Assembly: GCF_000427335.1 (NCBI RefSeq)
Contig: NZ_ATMR01000206.1
Location: forward strand, 91,974 to 155,973
DNA from: Winogradskyella psychrotolerans RS-3
GTDB taxonomy: Bacteria > Bacteroidota > Bacteroidia > Flavobacteriales > Flavobacteriaceae
Length of the DNA: 64,000 bases
Reading direction: 5' to 3'
The notes under the pieces: model-generated
What the model was told of the DNA's origin: nothing
Seen by the model: only the letters and a program-made list of their open reading frames with translations
Database searches by the model: none
Translations under genes and position numbers: made by a program
Shown here: piece after piece, positions 46,448 through 55,775 of the stretch
Numbering within the stretch: the first letter of the stretch is position 1
Layout: each line of letters starts with the position of its first letter

Positions 46448-47671
46448 TTAGAATGCGTTTTGAGACGCTGCATAAGTCCATCCAAATACAGTTGTATTTG
46501 CTCCAGTTGTAGCAGCTGAAGCATTTGCTATACCAGTTGCGTTATCTGTAAATTTTGCTGCATCTGCATCAGCTTCAATAATATCAGTAAGAGCAATTCC
46601 TGTTGGTAAAACAATTTCCCAGTTAGAAAAAGCAATTCTATCATTAGAAAATTCTGTTTGAGAATCAGCACCACTAATTCTTACTGTAGATTCTGATCCG
46701 AAGTTATAAACTAAAATGTTATTTAAGTTTGCAATTAAACCATCTCTACAATCAGCTATGTAGTTAGATGTAGATGTATTACCAATTAAAGTAATATTAC
46801 TAAAAGTATAACCATCTTCAGTTGCAGCAGATCCTTCAGGACCATCTAATTCTAAAGCACTCCCAGATTCGCTACCTAAGATAACAACTGCATTGTTTAC
46901 AGTACCAGACCAAGCTTGGTCAGCATCTAAACCATCATCACCGTTACCCCATGTAATTAAGTTTGTAGCGTTTACAGTTCCACCGAACCACTCAAATCCA
47001 TCATCTTGGTTAGATACAACTTCTATATTATCTACTGTAGTACCAGAACCAACACCACCAAAAGTAACACCGTTAATTTCATTGTCAGCTCCGATAGTAA
47101 TACCACCGTGTCTTACAGAGATATATTTATAAGTACCAGAGTTATCAGTAGCAATAGAACCACCATATTGACCATAAGGCTCAGTTGCAGCAATACCTTC
47201 AATCTGTGCAGTTTCAACATCTCCACTTACTGAAATTGGTGCACGACCTAAGATGATTAATCCACCCCAAAGACCAGAATCATTGATGTCTAAGTTTGTT
47301 CCAGCAGTTTCACCATAAGTAATGTTATCTAAAACAGAAGTCATTATAATTGGGTTACTAGCAGTACCTTCAGCCATAATTTTACCACCTTGATCTACCA
47401 CTAAAGCAGAAGCTAAAGATTCTAAACCTTCAGCACCTTTAATAATAGTACCAGCTTCAATTGTTAAAGTAACACCATCGTTTACAACAACTTTACCGTT
47501 TAATTGATAAATATTGTTTGATGACCATGTTTCATCTGCAGTTAAAATACCTGATTTTTGGATGAGTTCATTAGTATCTCCGCCATCATCAGTGTTATCA
47601 TCATCACTACTGCAATTAAATGCAATTAAAGAAAATGTAAGTAAGAAAAGTAAATTTTTAATTGTTTTCAT
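46448..47671 (-). CDS. Beta-helix surface lipoprotein paired with TonB receptor
   Basis: This 407-residue lipoprotein has lipobox FNCSSDDD (Cys about 20). The acidic stretch after Cys is typical of surface-exported lipoproteins in Bacteroidota. A repetitive right-handed beta-helix follows (VVNDGVTLTIEAGTIIKGAEG, GKIMAEGTASNPIIMTS, GGVGSGTTVDNIEVVSNQDDGFEWFGG). Similar proteins are sometimes mislabelled as multidrug transporters, but there is no membrane domain. It is the first gene of a unit with the TonB receptor and likely binds the same ligand. Confidence 0.75.
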   Translation of the reverse strand: MKTIKNLLFLLTFSLIAFNCSSDDDNTDDGGDTNELIQKSGILTADETWSSNNIYQLNGKVVVNDGVTLTIEAGTIIKGAEGLESLASALVVDQGGKIMAEGTASNPIIMTSVLDNITYGETAGTNLDINDSGLWGGLIILGRAPISVSGDVETAQIEGIAATEPYGQYGGSIATDNSGTYKYISVRHGGITIGADNEINGVTFGGVGSGTTVDNIEVVSNQDDGFEWFGGTVNATNLITWGNGDDGLDADQAWSGTVNNAVVILGSESGSALELDGPEGSAATEDGYTFSNITLIGNTSTSNYIADCRDGLIANLNNILVYNFGSESTVRISGADSQTEFSNDRIAFSNWEIVLPTGIALTDIIEADADAAKFTDNATGIANASAATTGANTTVFGWTYAASQNAF

Positions 47672-47761
47672 TTTGTTTTTATCATTAAATGTTATGCTGC
47701 AAAGAAACTCTGATTAGCTTTCTTGTAGGTTATATGAAAATTAAAGATTCGTGACTAAAAG

Positions 47762-47788
47762 GTTAGGTGATTGTTAGCTTAGTATTAA
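47762..47788. promoter_or_regulatory. Possible PhoB-type direct repeats before the lipoprotein gene
   Basis: GTTAG at 47762-47766 and 47773-47777, then ATTAA at 47784-47788, keep an exact 11-bp period. The pattern parallels the repeats beside the PiT gene. It is short and degenerate. Confidence 0.35.
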
Positions 47789-47904
47789 GTGAATTTATAT
47801 TATGGAAACAATTACGTAACATTGAAATTTCTAACATCTATATAAGCTTTATGTAATCAATTGTATAGCAATTTATATATCTTGCATCTTCTAAGAATTA
47901 TACT

Positions 47905-49245
47905 ATGAACTGGGAACAATTACTCTCCTTAAAGCGCTTTGGCGATACCAATAAAAGATTAAGAAAAGAACAAGACGAAACCCGTTTAGGTTTTGAGGTT
48001 GATTATGACCGCATTATTTTCTCCTCAGAATTTAGAGGCCTTCAAGATAAAACACAAGTGGTGCCTTTGTCAAAAACCGATTTTGTACATACACGCTTAA
48101 CACATAGTTTAGAAGTGAGTGTGGTAGGTCGGTCTCTTGGTCGTAAAGTTGGACAGTTATTATTAAAGAAACATCCGCAATTAGAAAATGTTCATGGTTA
48201 TAAGATGAATGATTTTGGTGCCATTGTTGCTGCTGCGGCTTTAGCACACGATATTGGAAATCCACCTTTTGGACATTCTGGTGAAAAAGCGATTGGTGCT
48301 TATTTTAAAGAGGGGAGTGGTGCTGACTTTAAAAAGCACTTAACCGAAAAAGAATATCAAGATTTATGTGATTTTGAAGGTAATGCCAATGGATTTAAGA
48401 TTCTTACAGAAAGTAGAGAAGGTAGAGAAGGAGGTTTAAGGTTAAGTTACGCAACTCTTGGTGCTTTTACAAAGTATCCAAAGGAATCACTGCCTAAAAA
48501 GCCAACCCACCATATTGTAGATAAAAAATATGGGTTCTTTCAAAGTGAAAAAACCATGTTCGAAACCATAGCTTCAGAATTAGGTTTAGCAAAACGAAGT
48601 AATGAGCATGCCAGCTATCAACGTCATCCTTTAGCCTTTTTAGTAGAAGCTGCTGATGATATCTGTTATACAATTATTGATTTTGAAGATGGAATCAATC
48701 TTGGTTTAATAGAAGAAGAGTACGCCCTAGAGTACTTAATTAATTTGGTTAGAGGCAGTATTAAAACAGAGAACTATCATGCCTTAAAAACCACTGAAGA
48801 TCGTGTAAGTTATTTACGTGCATTAGCCATTGGTAGATTAATTGATGAAGCGGCGACACTGTTTATGACACATGAAGAAGCTATTTTAGCAGGTGAATTT
48901 GAAACCGCTTTGTTAGATGTTAGTCAGTATAAAGCACAAATAAAGGATATCATTAATATAAGTATCAAAAATGTATACCGTTCTAAAGAGGTAATCAATA
49001 AAGAAATTGCGGGTTATAAAATCTTGAATCAATTATTAGAGTCTTTTGGAAAAATGGCAGCGCATTGTTATCAAGAAAATATGTCTAACTATGATGAGTT
49101 ATTACATAGTACATTACCTGAAACCGTAAAACTCAATAATAAGTCGTTGTACGAAAACCTATTAGCGGTATGTCTTTATGTATCCAAATTATCGGACACT
49201 AATGCAATGCTGTTGCATAAAAAAATCCAAGGTCAAATCTTATAA
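47905..49245 (+). CDS. dgt: dGTP triphosphohydrolase (HD domain)
   Basis: This 446-residue enzyme has the N-terminal block FSSEFRGLQDKTQVVPLSKTDFVHTRLTHSLEVS, the metal-binding HD pair in ALAHDIGNPPFGHSGEKAI, and the later Asp in LVEAADDICYTIIDFEDGI. It hydrolyses dGTP to deoxyguanosine and triphosphate and helps balance dNTP pools. It is not near nrdBA and stands alone by orientation. A small membrane-protein gene may follow on the same strand. Confidence 0.92.
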   Translation: MNWEQLLSLKRFGDTNKRLRKEQDETRLGFEVDYDRIIFSSEFRGLQDKTQVVPLSKTDFVHTRLTHSLEVSVVGRSLGRKVGQLLLKKHPQLENVHGYKMNDFGAIVAAAALAHDIGNPPFGHSGEKAIGAYFKEGSGADFKKHLTEKEYQDLCDFEGNANGFKILTESREGREGGLRLSYATLGAFTKYPKESLPKKPTHHIVDKKYGFFQSEKTMFETIASELGLAKRSNEHASYQRHPLAFLVEAADDICYTIIDFEDGINLGLIEEEYALEYLINLVRGSIKTENYHALKTTEDRVSYLRALAIGRLIDEAATLFMTHEEAILAGEFETALLDVSQYKAQIKDIINISIKNVYRSKEVINKEIAGYKILNQLLESFGKMAAHCYQENMSNYDELLHSTLPETVKLNNKSLYENLLAVCLYVSKLSDTNAMLLHKKIQGQIL

Positions 49246-49329
49246 AAACGCATTTCGTCGAATAAATTTGTTTTTTAACGATATATTGTTTTAATTTACT
49301 TTATAATCAACCCATTAACCAACCTACTT

Positions 49330-49500
49330 ATGAAAAATAATATACTCGGAGGACTTGTCATTTTTTTAGTTGTAGTAACGTGTTTACTGATGTTAGACGA
49401 TATTTCAAGCGAAGGTTTAGAGCAAACAACTTATGATTCTATTCATACTGAGCAGATTGACAATACATCGGATTTAGCTATTCTTGATACTAAGGAATAA
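49330..49500 (+). CDS. Possible 56-residue single-span membrane protein
   Basis: ATG 49330 opens KNNILGGLVIFLVVVTCLLML, a good membrane anchor, then an acidic and polar tail ending ILDTKE. It lies 84 bases after dgt and its 3' end overlaps the convergent dxs end by 27 bases. I recognise no family. The composition is protein-like, but the evidence is only the frame and the anchor. Confidence 0.45.
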   Translation: MKNNILGGLVIFLVVVTCLLMLDDISSEGLEQTTYDSIHTEQIDNTSDLAILDTKE

Positions 49501-51257
49501 ATATTTAATTTCTTTTTTAATAGATGTAACATCCAATTTTTGTAACTGCATTAATTGGTCTGTAGTGCCATGTTCAATAAATTGATCTTCAATACCTAAG
49601 ATTGTGATTTTTTGAGAATAATTATGCTTGCTAGCAAATGCTAGAATCGTACTGCCAAAGCCACCAACGATAGTACCGTCTTCAATGGTAATTATCGCTT
49701 TATGTTGTTTAAATACTACATGTAATAAGCGTTCATCCAAAGGTTTTACAAATTGCATATCATAATGACTAATCGCGTCTTTTTCATCTAAAGCACTAAT
49801 AGCATCTGTAATTGTTTTAGCAATAGTACCAATAGATAGTATCGCAATTTGGGTCCCTGTTTTTAGACACAGACCTTTTCCTATTTCAATAGCTTTAAAT
49901 GGTTTTTTCCAATCTAATAAGTGTCCACGTCCTCTTGGATAACGAATAGCAATTGGGAAATCAATACCTAATTGAACTGTGTACATTATGTTTCTAAGTG
50001 CTATGGCATCTCTTGGTGAAAAAATCACCAGATTAGGAATACAATTAAGATAGGCTAAATCGAAAACGCCATGATGCGTTGCTCCATCTTCACCTACCAA
50101 TCCAGCACGATCTAAACAAAAAATAACAGGTAAATTCTGTAATGCCACATCGTGTATGATTTGATCGTAAGCTCGTTGTAAAAAGGTGGAATAAATATTA
50201 CAAAATGGAATGAGACCTTGTGTTGCCATTCCTGCAGCCAATGTTACGGCATGTTGTTCTGCAATACCAACATCAAAAGCACGATCAGGAATCGTTTCCA
50301 TCATATATTTTAACGAACTACCCGTTGGCATTGCTGGAGTAATACCTACAATTTTATCGTTTTTTAAAGCCAATTCTACAATCGTCTCACCAAATACATC
50401 TTGAAATTTAGGAGGTTGCTTCAACTCAGATTTTATAGGAAGTTCTCCTGTTTTGGCATCAAATTTTCCTGGTGCGTGGTATTTTACTTGGTCTAATTCG
50501 GCTTGCTTTAAACCTTTTCCTTTGGTGGTAATAATATGTAAGAACTTCGGACCTTTTACGGTTTTTAGTCGTTTTAATTCTGAAAGTAATAAAGGTAAAT
50601 CATGACCATCAATAGGACCAGAATAATTAAAGTTTAAGGCTTCAAAAATATTATCTTGCTTTTCAGTTCCTTTTTTACGTTGGTTAAGTATTGTTTTAAA
50701 GCACCAACACTTGGGTCAATACCAATGGCATTATCGTTTAAAATGACGAGTAAATTAGCATCTGTAACTCCAGCGTGGTTTAAGCCTTCAAAGGCCATTC
50801 CGCTAGCAATAGAAGCATCACCTATAACAGCAATATGGTGTTTGTCTTCACCTTTGAGTTGGGAGGCAATTGCCATTCCTAAAGCTGCAGAAATAGAGGT
50901 CGATGAATGTCCGACACCAAAAGCATCATACACACTTTCACTTCGTTTTGGAAAGCCGCTTATACCATTGAGTTGTCTGTTGGTATCAAAAATGTCTTTT
51001 CTTCCGGTTAAGATTTTATGGCCATAAGCTTGATGTCCAACATCCCAAATAAGTTGATCTTCTGGAGTGTTAAAAACATAATGCAAAGCAATAGTCAATT
51101 CTACAACACCTAAACTAGCTCCTAAATGGCCTTCTTTTGTGGCGACAATATTAATAATAAAGTGGCGTAACTCTTTAGCGAGTTGAGGTAAGTCTTCGGG
51201 CGCGAGTTGACGTAAATCTTCAGGAAGATTGATATGTTTTAAAAGCTCATTTTTCAC
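49474..51257 (-). CDS. dxs: 1-deoxy-D-xylulose-5-phosphate synthase, frame interrupted near 50673
   Basis: Two frames together give a full-length DXS of about 595 residues. The N-terminal part has the thiamine pyrophosphate site ([18 protein letters not shown]...LNDN) and ends wrongly after TNVKK. One extra A in the six-base run (50671-50676) continues [24 protein letters not shown] into the pyrimidine domain with [16 protein letters not shown] and the C-terminal transketolase domain. DXS condenses pyruvate with glyceraldehyde-3-phosphate, the first step of the MEP isoprenoid route. It starts 23 bases after the TonB-domain gene. Confidence 0.92.
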
Positions 51258-51279
51258 CTCACAAAAATACGAGATTTTA

Positions 51280-52205
51280 TTAGTCTTCGATTAAAAAGAC
51301 TATTGGTATAGTGTAAATAGCGGCTACATTTTTGTTGCGTTGTTTTGCAGGTTTAAATTTTGGTAGAAGTTTAATCACTCTGATGGCTTCTTGTTCTAAT
51401 TCTAAATGGGATGATTTTCTTACCTTGATATCTATTACATCTCCATTTTCATCTATTTTGAACTGAGTGAAAATTCGTTGCTTGCCTTTTAAACCAAGGT
51501 TTTTAGCAATTTCCATATTAAAATTATCGGTGATGATTTTTGAAATGTGTTCAGATAGATATTCTTTTTTTCTGATTTAGATAATGAATCTGGTGTGTTT
51601 GTAAATTCGGCAACGTTTTCAATTATATATCCAAAAACGATGTCCTCATTTGATTGCGGAGGTTCAATAAGATCAACAACATCTATCACTTCATTAACAT
51701 CGCCCATGATATCAGGAATTGGAGCTTCGCGAATCTTAACCGGAGCTTTTGATATAGGACAGGTTAAAGTTTTAGTAGAATCAATGATAACTTTGGAGGC
51801 TGTAACCTCTGGGGTTTGTATTGGTTTAGCTTCAAGAGTAGAAATTACTTCAACAGCATCAATTTTCTTGGTGTTACCATTTTTATCAGAACAATTTAAT
51901 AGCGACGTTCCCATGGTAATCAATAAGGCTAAAAGAAATAATTTATGAAAACTCGTTTGTTGCTGAATAATGTGTTCAGGAATATCAATGCGAATCTGTT
52001 CTAATTGTGATACTTTAAAACGCCCACAAATTTTTGCACCAGAATTTGAAACCAAATAATCTTGGATATCTTGTTGTGGCATTCTGGTAAAATCGATTAC
52101 TGATTTTGAACACGATTGGCAAAAGCGTCCTTTTTCATTTGATGTCATTTCAGACCAATCTTCGTGGCATGGTTTTGGAATTGAAATGGAGTAGTGTGAT
52201 TTCAT
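51280..52205 (-). CDS. TonB C-terminal-domain protein with N-terminal zinc-ribbon-like segment, frame interrupted near 51568
   Basis: The start holds [30 protein letters not shown], a Cys-rich cytoplasmic segment common to Bacteroidota anti-sigma or TonB-like proteins. A membrane helix follows ([17 protein letters not shown]), then a Pro-rich linker. At a seven-base run (51565-51571) the frame breaks. One extra A continues [41 protein letters not shown], a TonB C-terminal domain ending at 51280. It may energise an outer-membrane receptor, though the partner is unknown. Confidence 0.82.
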
Positions 52206-52284
52206 TGCTATTGCCTTTGTTTTGATATATCAAATTTCTTGCCGCAATGATTTAGAATAATTTTGAAATCGTATTTTTACAACT

Positions 52285-52734
52285 ATGATAAACCCATTTG
52301 ACGATACTTACTTTATGAAAAAAGCGCTTCAGGAAGCTGAGACTGCTTATGAAAAAGGTGAGATACCAGTTGGAGCAATAATTGTAGTTGAAGATAGAGT
52401 TATTGCACGCACACATAATTTAACAGAATTATTAAATGATGTCACCGCACATGCAGAAATGCAAGCGATTACTTCTGCAGCCAATTTTTTAGGAGGCAAA
52501 TATTTAAATAAATGCACGTTATACGTCACCTTAGAACCTTGTCAAATGTGTGCAGGAGCCTTGTATTGGAGCCAGATTTCTAAAATAGTTTATGGAGCTG
52601 CAGACGACCAAAGAGGTTTTAAGACGATGGGAACACAATTGCATCCTAAAACAGAAGTGGTTGCCGGAATTTTAGCTGAAGAAGCTTCTGCATTACTAAA
52701 ACGCTTTTTTATTGAAAAGCGTAATTTGAATTAA
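52285..52734 (+). CDS. tadA: tRNA-specific adenosine deaminase
   Basis: This 149-residue zinc deaminase has the catalytic HAEMQAI and zinc motif PCQMCAGAL. Between them it carries the TadA-typical DVTAHAEM context and GAADDQRGFKTMG near the end. It converts adenosine to inosine at the wobble position of tRNA-Arg(ACG). The length is normal. It is followed on the same strand by a PrcB-like lipoprotein after 31 bases. Confidence 0.9.
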   Translation: MINPFDDTYFMKKALQEAETAYEKGEIPVGAIIVVEDRVIARTHNLTELLNDVTAHAEMQAITSAANFLGGKYLNKCTLYVTLEPCQMCAGALYWSQISKIVYGAADDQRGFKTMGTQLHPKTEVVAGILAEEASALLKRFFIEKRNLN

Positions 52735-52765
52735 GAGAATTTTAGATTTTAAATAGAGACTAATT

Positions 52766-53233
52766 ATGAAAATACAAGCCTTAATACTATTGTCCTTGGT
52801 ATTTGTTTTAAGTTGTAAAAGCAGTAAAATTGAAGAAAACAATGCTAAAATGAAGAATTCAGAACTTATTTTAATTGCTAAAGGGAATCTTCATGGTGCT
52901 GGAGAAGAAGGCATAGCTAAGCAAAACACTGTTATAGATAATCAGAGTGATTGGGAGCATTTAATGACTCAAATGAATACAACTAATAAGGTTTCAGAAA
53001 GTTTTACAGAAACTAAAATTGACTTTTCAAAATATGCTATTATCGCAGTATTCAATGATGTAAAAGGAAATGGCGGCAGTAGTATAGATTTAGAGGTTTC
53101 TACTTCTTCAGAGAATAATACGGTAGTTACTGTGACGTATGTTGCTCCTACTGGGTATGCGACTAGTGTAATGACGCAACCGTTTTATATTGCTAAGATT
53201 CCGAAAACGGATTTATCTGTTGTATTTCAATAG
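52766..53233 (+). CDS. PrcB-like lipoprotein
   Basis: This 155-residue protein has lipobox VLSCK (Cys about 17) and a compact beta domain (SDWEHLMTQMN, DFSKYAIIAVFNDVKGNGGSSIDLEVS, TQPFYIAKIPKTD) of the PrcB C-terminal type. PrcB was described as a subunit of a spirochaete protease complex. No partner protease lies beside it here. Its function is unknown. Confidence 0.75.
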   Translation: MKIQALILLSLVFVLSCKSSKIEENNAKMKNSELILIAKGNLHGAGEEGIAKQNTVIDNQSDWEHLMTQMNTTNKVSESFTETKIDFSKYAIIAVFNDVKGNGGSSIDLEVSTSSENNTVVTVTYVAPTGYATSVMTQPFYIAKIPKTDLSVVFQ

Positions 53234-53272
53234 ATTGGTAAAAGGACCTCTGTTATACATCTAAAAAATTGA

Positions 53273-53306
53273 ACAAAAAAAAACGCTCAACCATTGGTTG
53301 AGCGTT
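53273..53306 (-). terminator. Terminator of the cold-shock gene
   Basis: AACGCTCAACC and GGTTGAGCGTT close a three-base centre, with a T tract on the leftward transcript. It lies 20 bases after the csp stop. Confidence 0.85.
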
Positions 53307-53326
53307 GAAACTTGTAAGATATATAC

Positions 53327-53518
53327 TTATAATACCTGCACGTTTGCAGCTACTAATCCTTTTCTTCCTTCCTCTTCGTCGTACTCTACGGTGTCTCCTT
53401 CGCGTAATTCTACGCCATTAAGGTTTGATACGTGTACGAAGATGTCTTTTCCTGTTTCTTCGTTGGTAATGAATCCAAATCCTTTTGAATCATTAAAAAA
53501 TTTAACTGTTCCAGTCAT
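53327..53518 (-). CDS. Cold-shock-domain RNA chaperone
   Basis: This 63-residue protein is a single cold-shock domain with both RNA-binding motifs, KGFGFI (RNP1) and DIFVHVS (RNP2). The N terminus [16 protein letters not shown] is diagnostic. It binds single-stranded RNA and helps translation at low temperature. The gene has its own terminator. An open frame on the opposite strand here is a shadow. Confidence 0.95.
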   Translation of the reverse strand: MTGTVKFFNDSKGFGFITNEETGKDIFVHVSNLNGVELREGDTVEYDEEEGRKGLVAANVQVL

Positions 53519-53621
53519 TATAATATAAATAAAAATTAAAGCACAAAGATAAAATAAAAATCCAATGTTAAAAAAATGTTTTTAGTTTTATAGTCTTTTT
53601 CTTGCATTAAAATTTGTTCTA

Positions 53622-53885
53622 TTATTTTTTTAAATCGCGTTGATTTTCACGCATTTTGTCTAAATTTTCTTTAGTGAGCATATAATCCTTAACGTCTTTA
53701 TCTTTCCATCTGTAGTAAGAAAACAAAGGGAAAACAATAAAAAATAATCCAAGAACTCCAAAACCAACTAGTTTTTGGGAGTATTTAAGATCGAACAGTA
53801 AACCGCAAACGATACTAGTAAAGGACGCTAAAAAAGCAATAAATGTGATGATTTTTATGGGTTTCATAAAAGGAAGTTTTTTCAA
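53622..53885 (-). CDS. Small membrane protein, family unknown
   Basis: The 87 residues include two hydrophobic segments (about residues 9-29 and 37-54) and a charged C-terminal tail rich in Lys, Asp and Arg. It lies 17 bases after the CLC gene at 53903 and is probably transcribed with it. I do not recognise a family. Confidence 0.6.
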   Translation of the reverse strand: MKKLPFMKPIKIITFIAFLASFTSIVCGLLFDLKYSQKLVGFGVLGLFFIVFPLFSYYRWKDKDVKDYMLTKENLDKMRENQRDLKK

Positions 53886-53902
53886 AATACCTAATAATAG
53901 GT

Positions 53903-55705
53903 TTAAGATGTAAAGTTAATTAATTCGGTGCGATAAGCCGTTAATAGTTTCGATTTTGAAACAAAGCCGTAATATTTATTGTCTTTAATTACGGGTAGGT
54001 TCCAGGCTTTTGAATCTTGAAATTTTTTCATCACGGTATGCATGGCATCTTTTTCATATATAATATAATCTGGTGCTTGATGCATAAACGTTTCAACTGT
54101 GGTAGATTCATATAAACTTTGATCAAACATCACAGACCTGATATCATCTAACAGAATAATACCAACAAACATATCATTAGAATCCGTAACAGGAAATAAA
54201 TTTCTACTCGATTTTGAAACTCCCTCTCTTAGCATTTCACCTAAACTCATTTCGGGATGTAAAGCAATAAAATCTTTTTCTATAACCGAATCTAAGGTCA
54301 TTACGGTTAGAACACTTTGATCTTTATCATGCGTTAATAGGTCTCCACGTTCGGCTAATTCTTTGGTGTATATCGTGTGTTCCATATAATTCTTAGTAAT
54401 CATATATGAAATAGCAACCGTAATCATTAGTGGTAAAAACAAAATATAACCTCCTGTAATTTCAGCAATTAAAAATATAGCAGTTAATGGAGCGTGAATA
54501 ACTCCGGCAATCAATCCGGCCATACCAATCAAAGTGAAATTGGATTCTGATACTTGGTGACCAAATCCAATGTTGTTAATTATTTTGGCCACAACATTAC
54601 CCAAAGCACTTCCCATTACCATAGTCGGTACAATAACTCCACCAACACCTCCAGCAGCAAAAGTGGTCGTCATTGCAATAGCTTTAAATATGGTAAAACC
54701 GATGAGTAACACAATAACTACCCAAATATTATCCGTGTATTTGTCAAACGGATTAGAGCCGAGTGCATGTAAATAGTTACCTTCAAATAAATCTTTGGTA
54801 AAACTTAAACCTTCACCATGAAGTGGCGGAATAAAATATAACATAATACCAATGGCGATACCACCCACTAGAAGCTTTGTAAACTTTGTTTTAAATCGAT
54901 CGAAAAAGGCATAGATAGCAAAATACATCTTGGTGAAATATATGGATGCTATACCTGTTCCTAATCCTAAAAGCATATAAAAAGCCGTATCTCTTGGGTT
55001 AAATTTTTCGGTGACATTAAAGTTGAAAAGCAACTCATCTCCTAAGAAAAAATAAGACGTTAATACGGAAGATATAGAAGCAATTAATAATGGTAATAAG
55101 GATGCAAACGTAAGATCTAAACTGAAAATTTCTACAGCCAAAACAATTGCTGCAATGGGAGATTTAAACATAGATGCCACAGCTGCGGCGGTCGCACAGG
55201 CAATAAGAAGTGTCCTTGTTTTTTTATCGACATGTAAAATTCGACTTAAATTAGAGCTTAATGCAGAGCCAGAGGTTATTGCAGGTCCTAATAATCCAAC
55301 AGACCCACCAAATCCAACGGTTAACGGTGCCATTATTAACGGATGATAAATAAGTTTATAAGATAAAAGTCCTTTCTGCCTCAGTAAAGAATAGAGTAGT
55401 GAAGGTATAGCGCGTTTTATATACGGAGGAATAGTCGGTGTCATTCCTTGGTTAAACATATATTTCGTCAATAGATATACTAAAAACAAACCAATGACAG
55501 GCAGTATAAAATAGAGTTGGTTTTGAGAAAATATAATGCCTTCTTCTAAGCCAGACTGAATGGCGTAAGTAATGTTTTTTAGAGTTACGGCAGCAATACC
55601 AGTTAATAAACCAACAGCAATACTTAATATATAAATAAAGTTTTTTTGCGATATATATTTGTATCGCAAAAGAAGTAATCGTCTTATGAAGTTTTTTGTT
55701 GGCAT
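53903..55705 (-). CDS. CLC-family anion channel/transporter lacking the gating glutamate, with CBS pair
   Basis: The 600-residue product has a CLC membrane core (about residues 20-430) and two CBS domains (about 445-600). The anion-path motif that is usually GxEGP reads GSVGLLGPAI (Leu at about 139 instead of Glu). The first selectivity motif is also altered (MTPTIPPYI instead of GSGIP-like). The later GGVGGVIVPTMVMG is conserved. In CLC proteins that Glu gates and couples protons, so this copy may be an uncoupled channel. It is a tandem paralogue of the gene at 55776. Confidence 0.9.
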   Translation of the reverse strand: MPTKNFIRRLLLLRYKYISQKNFIYILSIAVGLLTGIAAVTLKNITYAIQSGLEEGIIFSQNQLYFILPVIGLFLVYLLTKYMFNQGMTPTIPPYIKRAIPSLLYSLLRQKGLLSYKLIYHPLIMAPLTVGFGGSVGLLGPAITSGSALSSNLSRILHVDKKTRTLLIACATAAAVASMFKSPIAAIVLAVEIFSLDLTFASLLPLLIASISSVLTSYFFLGDELLFNFNVTEKFNPRDTAFYMLLGLGTGIASIYFTKMYFAIYAFFDRFKTKFTKLLVGGIAIGIMLYFIPPLHGEGLSFTKDLFEGNYLHALGSNPFDKYTDNIWVVIVLLIGFTIFKAIAMTTTFAAGGVGGVIVPTMVMGSALGNVVAKIINNIGFGHQVSESNFTLIGMAGLIAGVIHAPLTAIFLIAEITGGYILFLPLMITVAISYMITKNYMEHTIYTKELAERGDLLTHDKDQSVLTVMTLDSVIEKDFIALHPEMSLGEMLREGVSKSSRNLFPVTDSNDMFVGIILLDDIRSVMFDQSLYESTTVETFMHQAPDYIIYEKDAMHTVMKKFQDSKAWNLPVIKDNKYYGFVSKSKLLTAYRTELINFTS

Positions 55706-55775
55706 ATTTTAAAAAACCTGTTAGTACTAATATTTTGCAATTCAAAACCTTAACTGTAAGGTTTCTTAACTCAGG

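Noticed and set aside
43555..47671. A third SusC/SusD pair
   Set aside because: The receptor has a TonB architecture, but its partner is a beta-helix lipoprotein without SusD motifs.
53298..53528. Open frame opposite the cold-shock gene
   Set aside because: It is the complement of a well-conserved cold-shock domain and has no family resemblance.
55452..55745. Extra frame overlapping the CLC gene start
   Set aside because: It is an out-of-frame reading of the CLC N terminus; the CLC frame has the conserved motifs.
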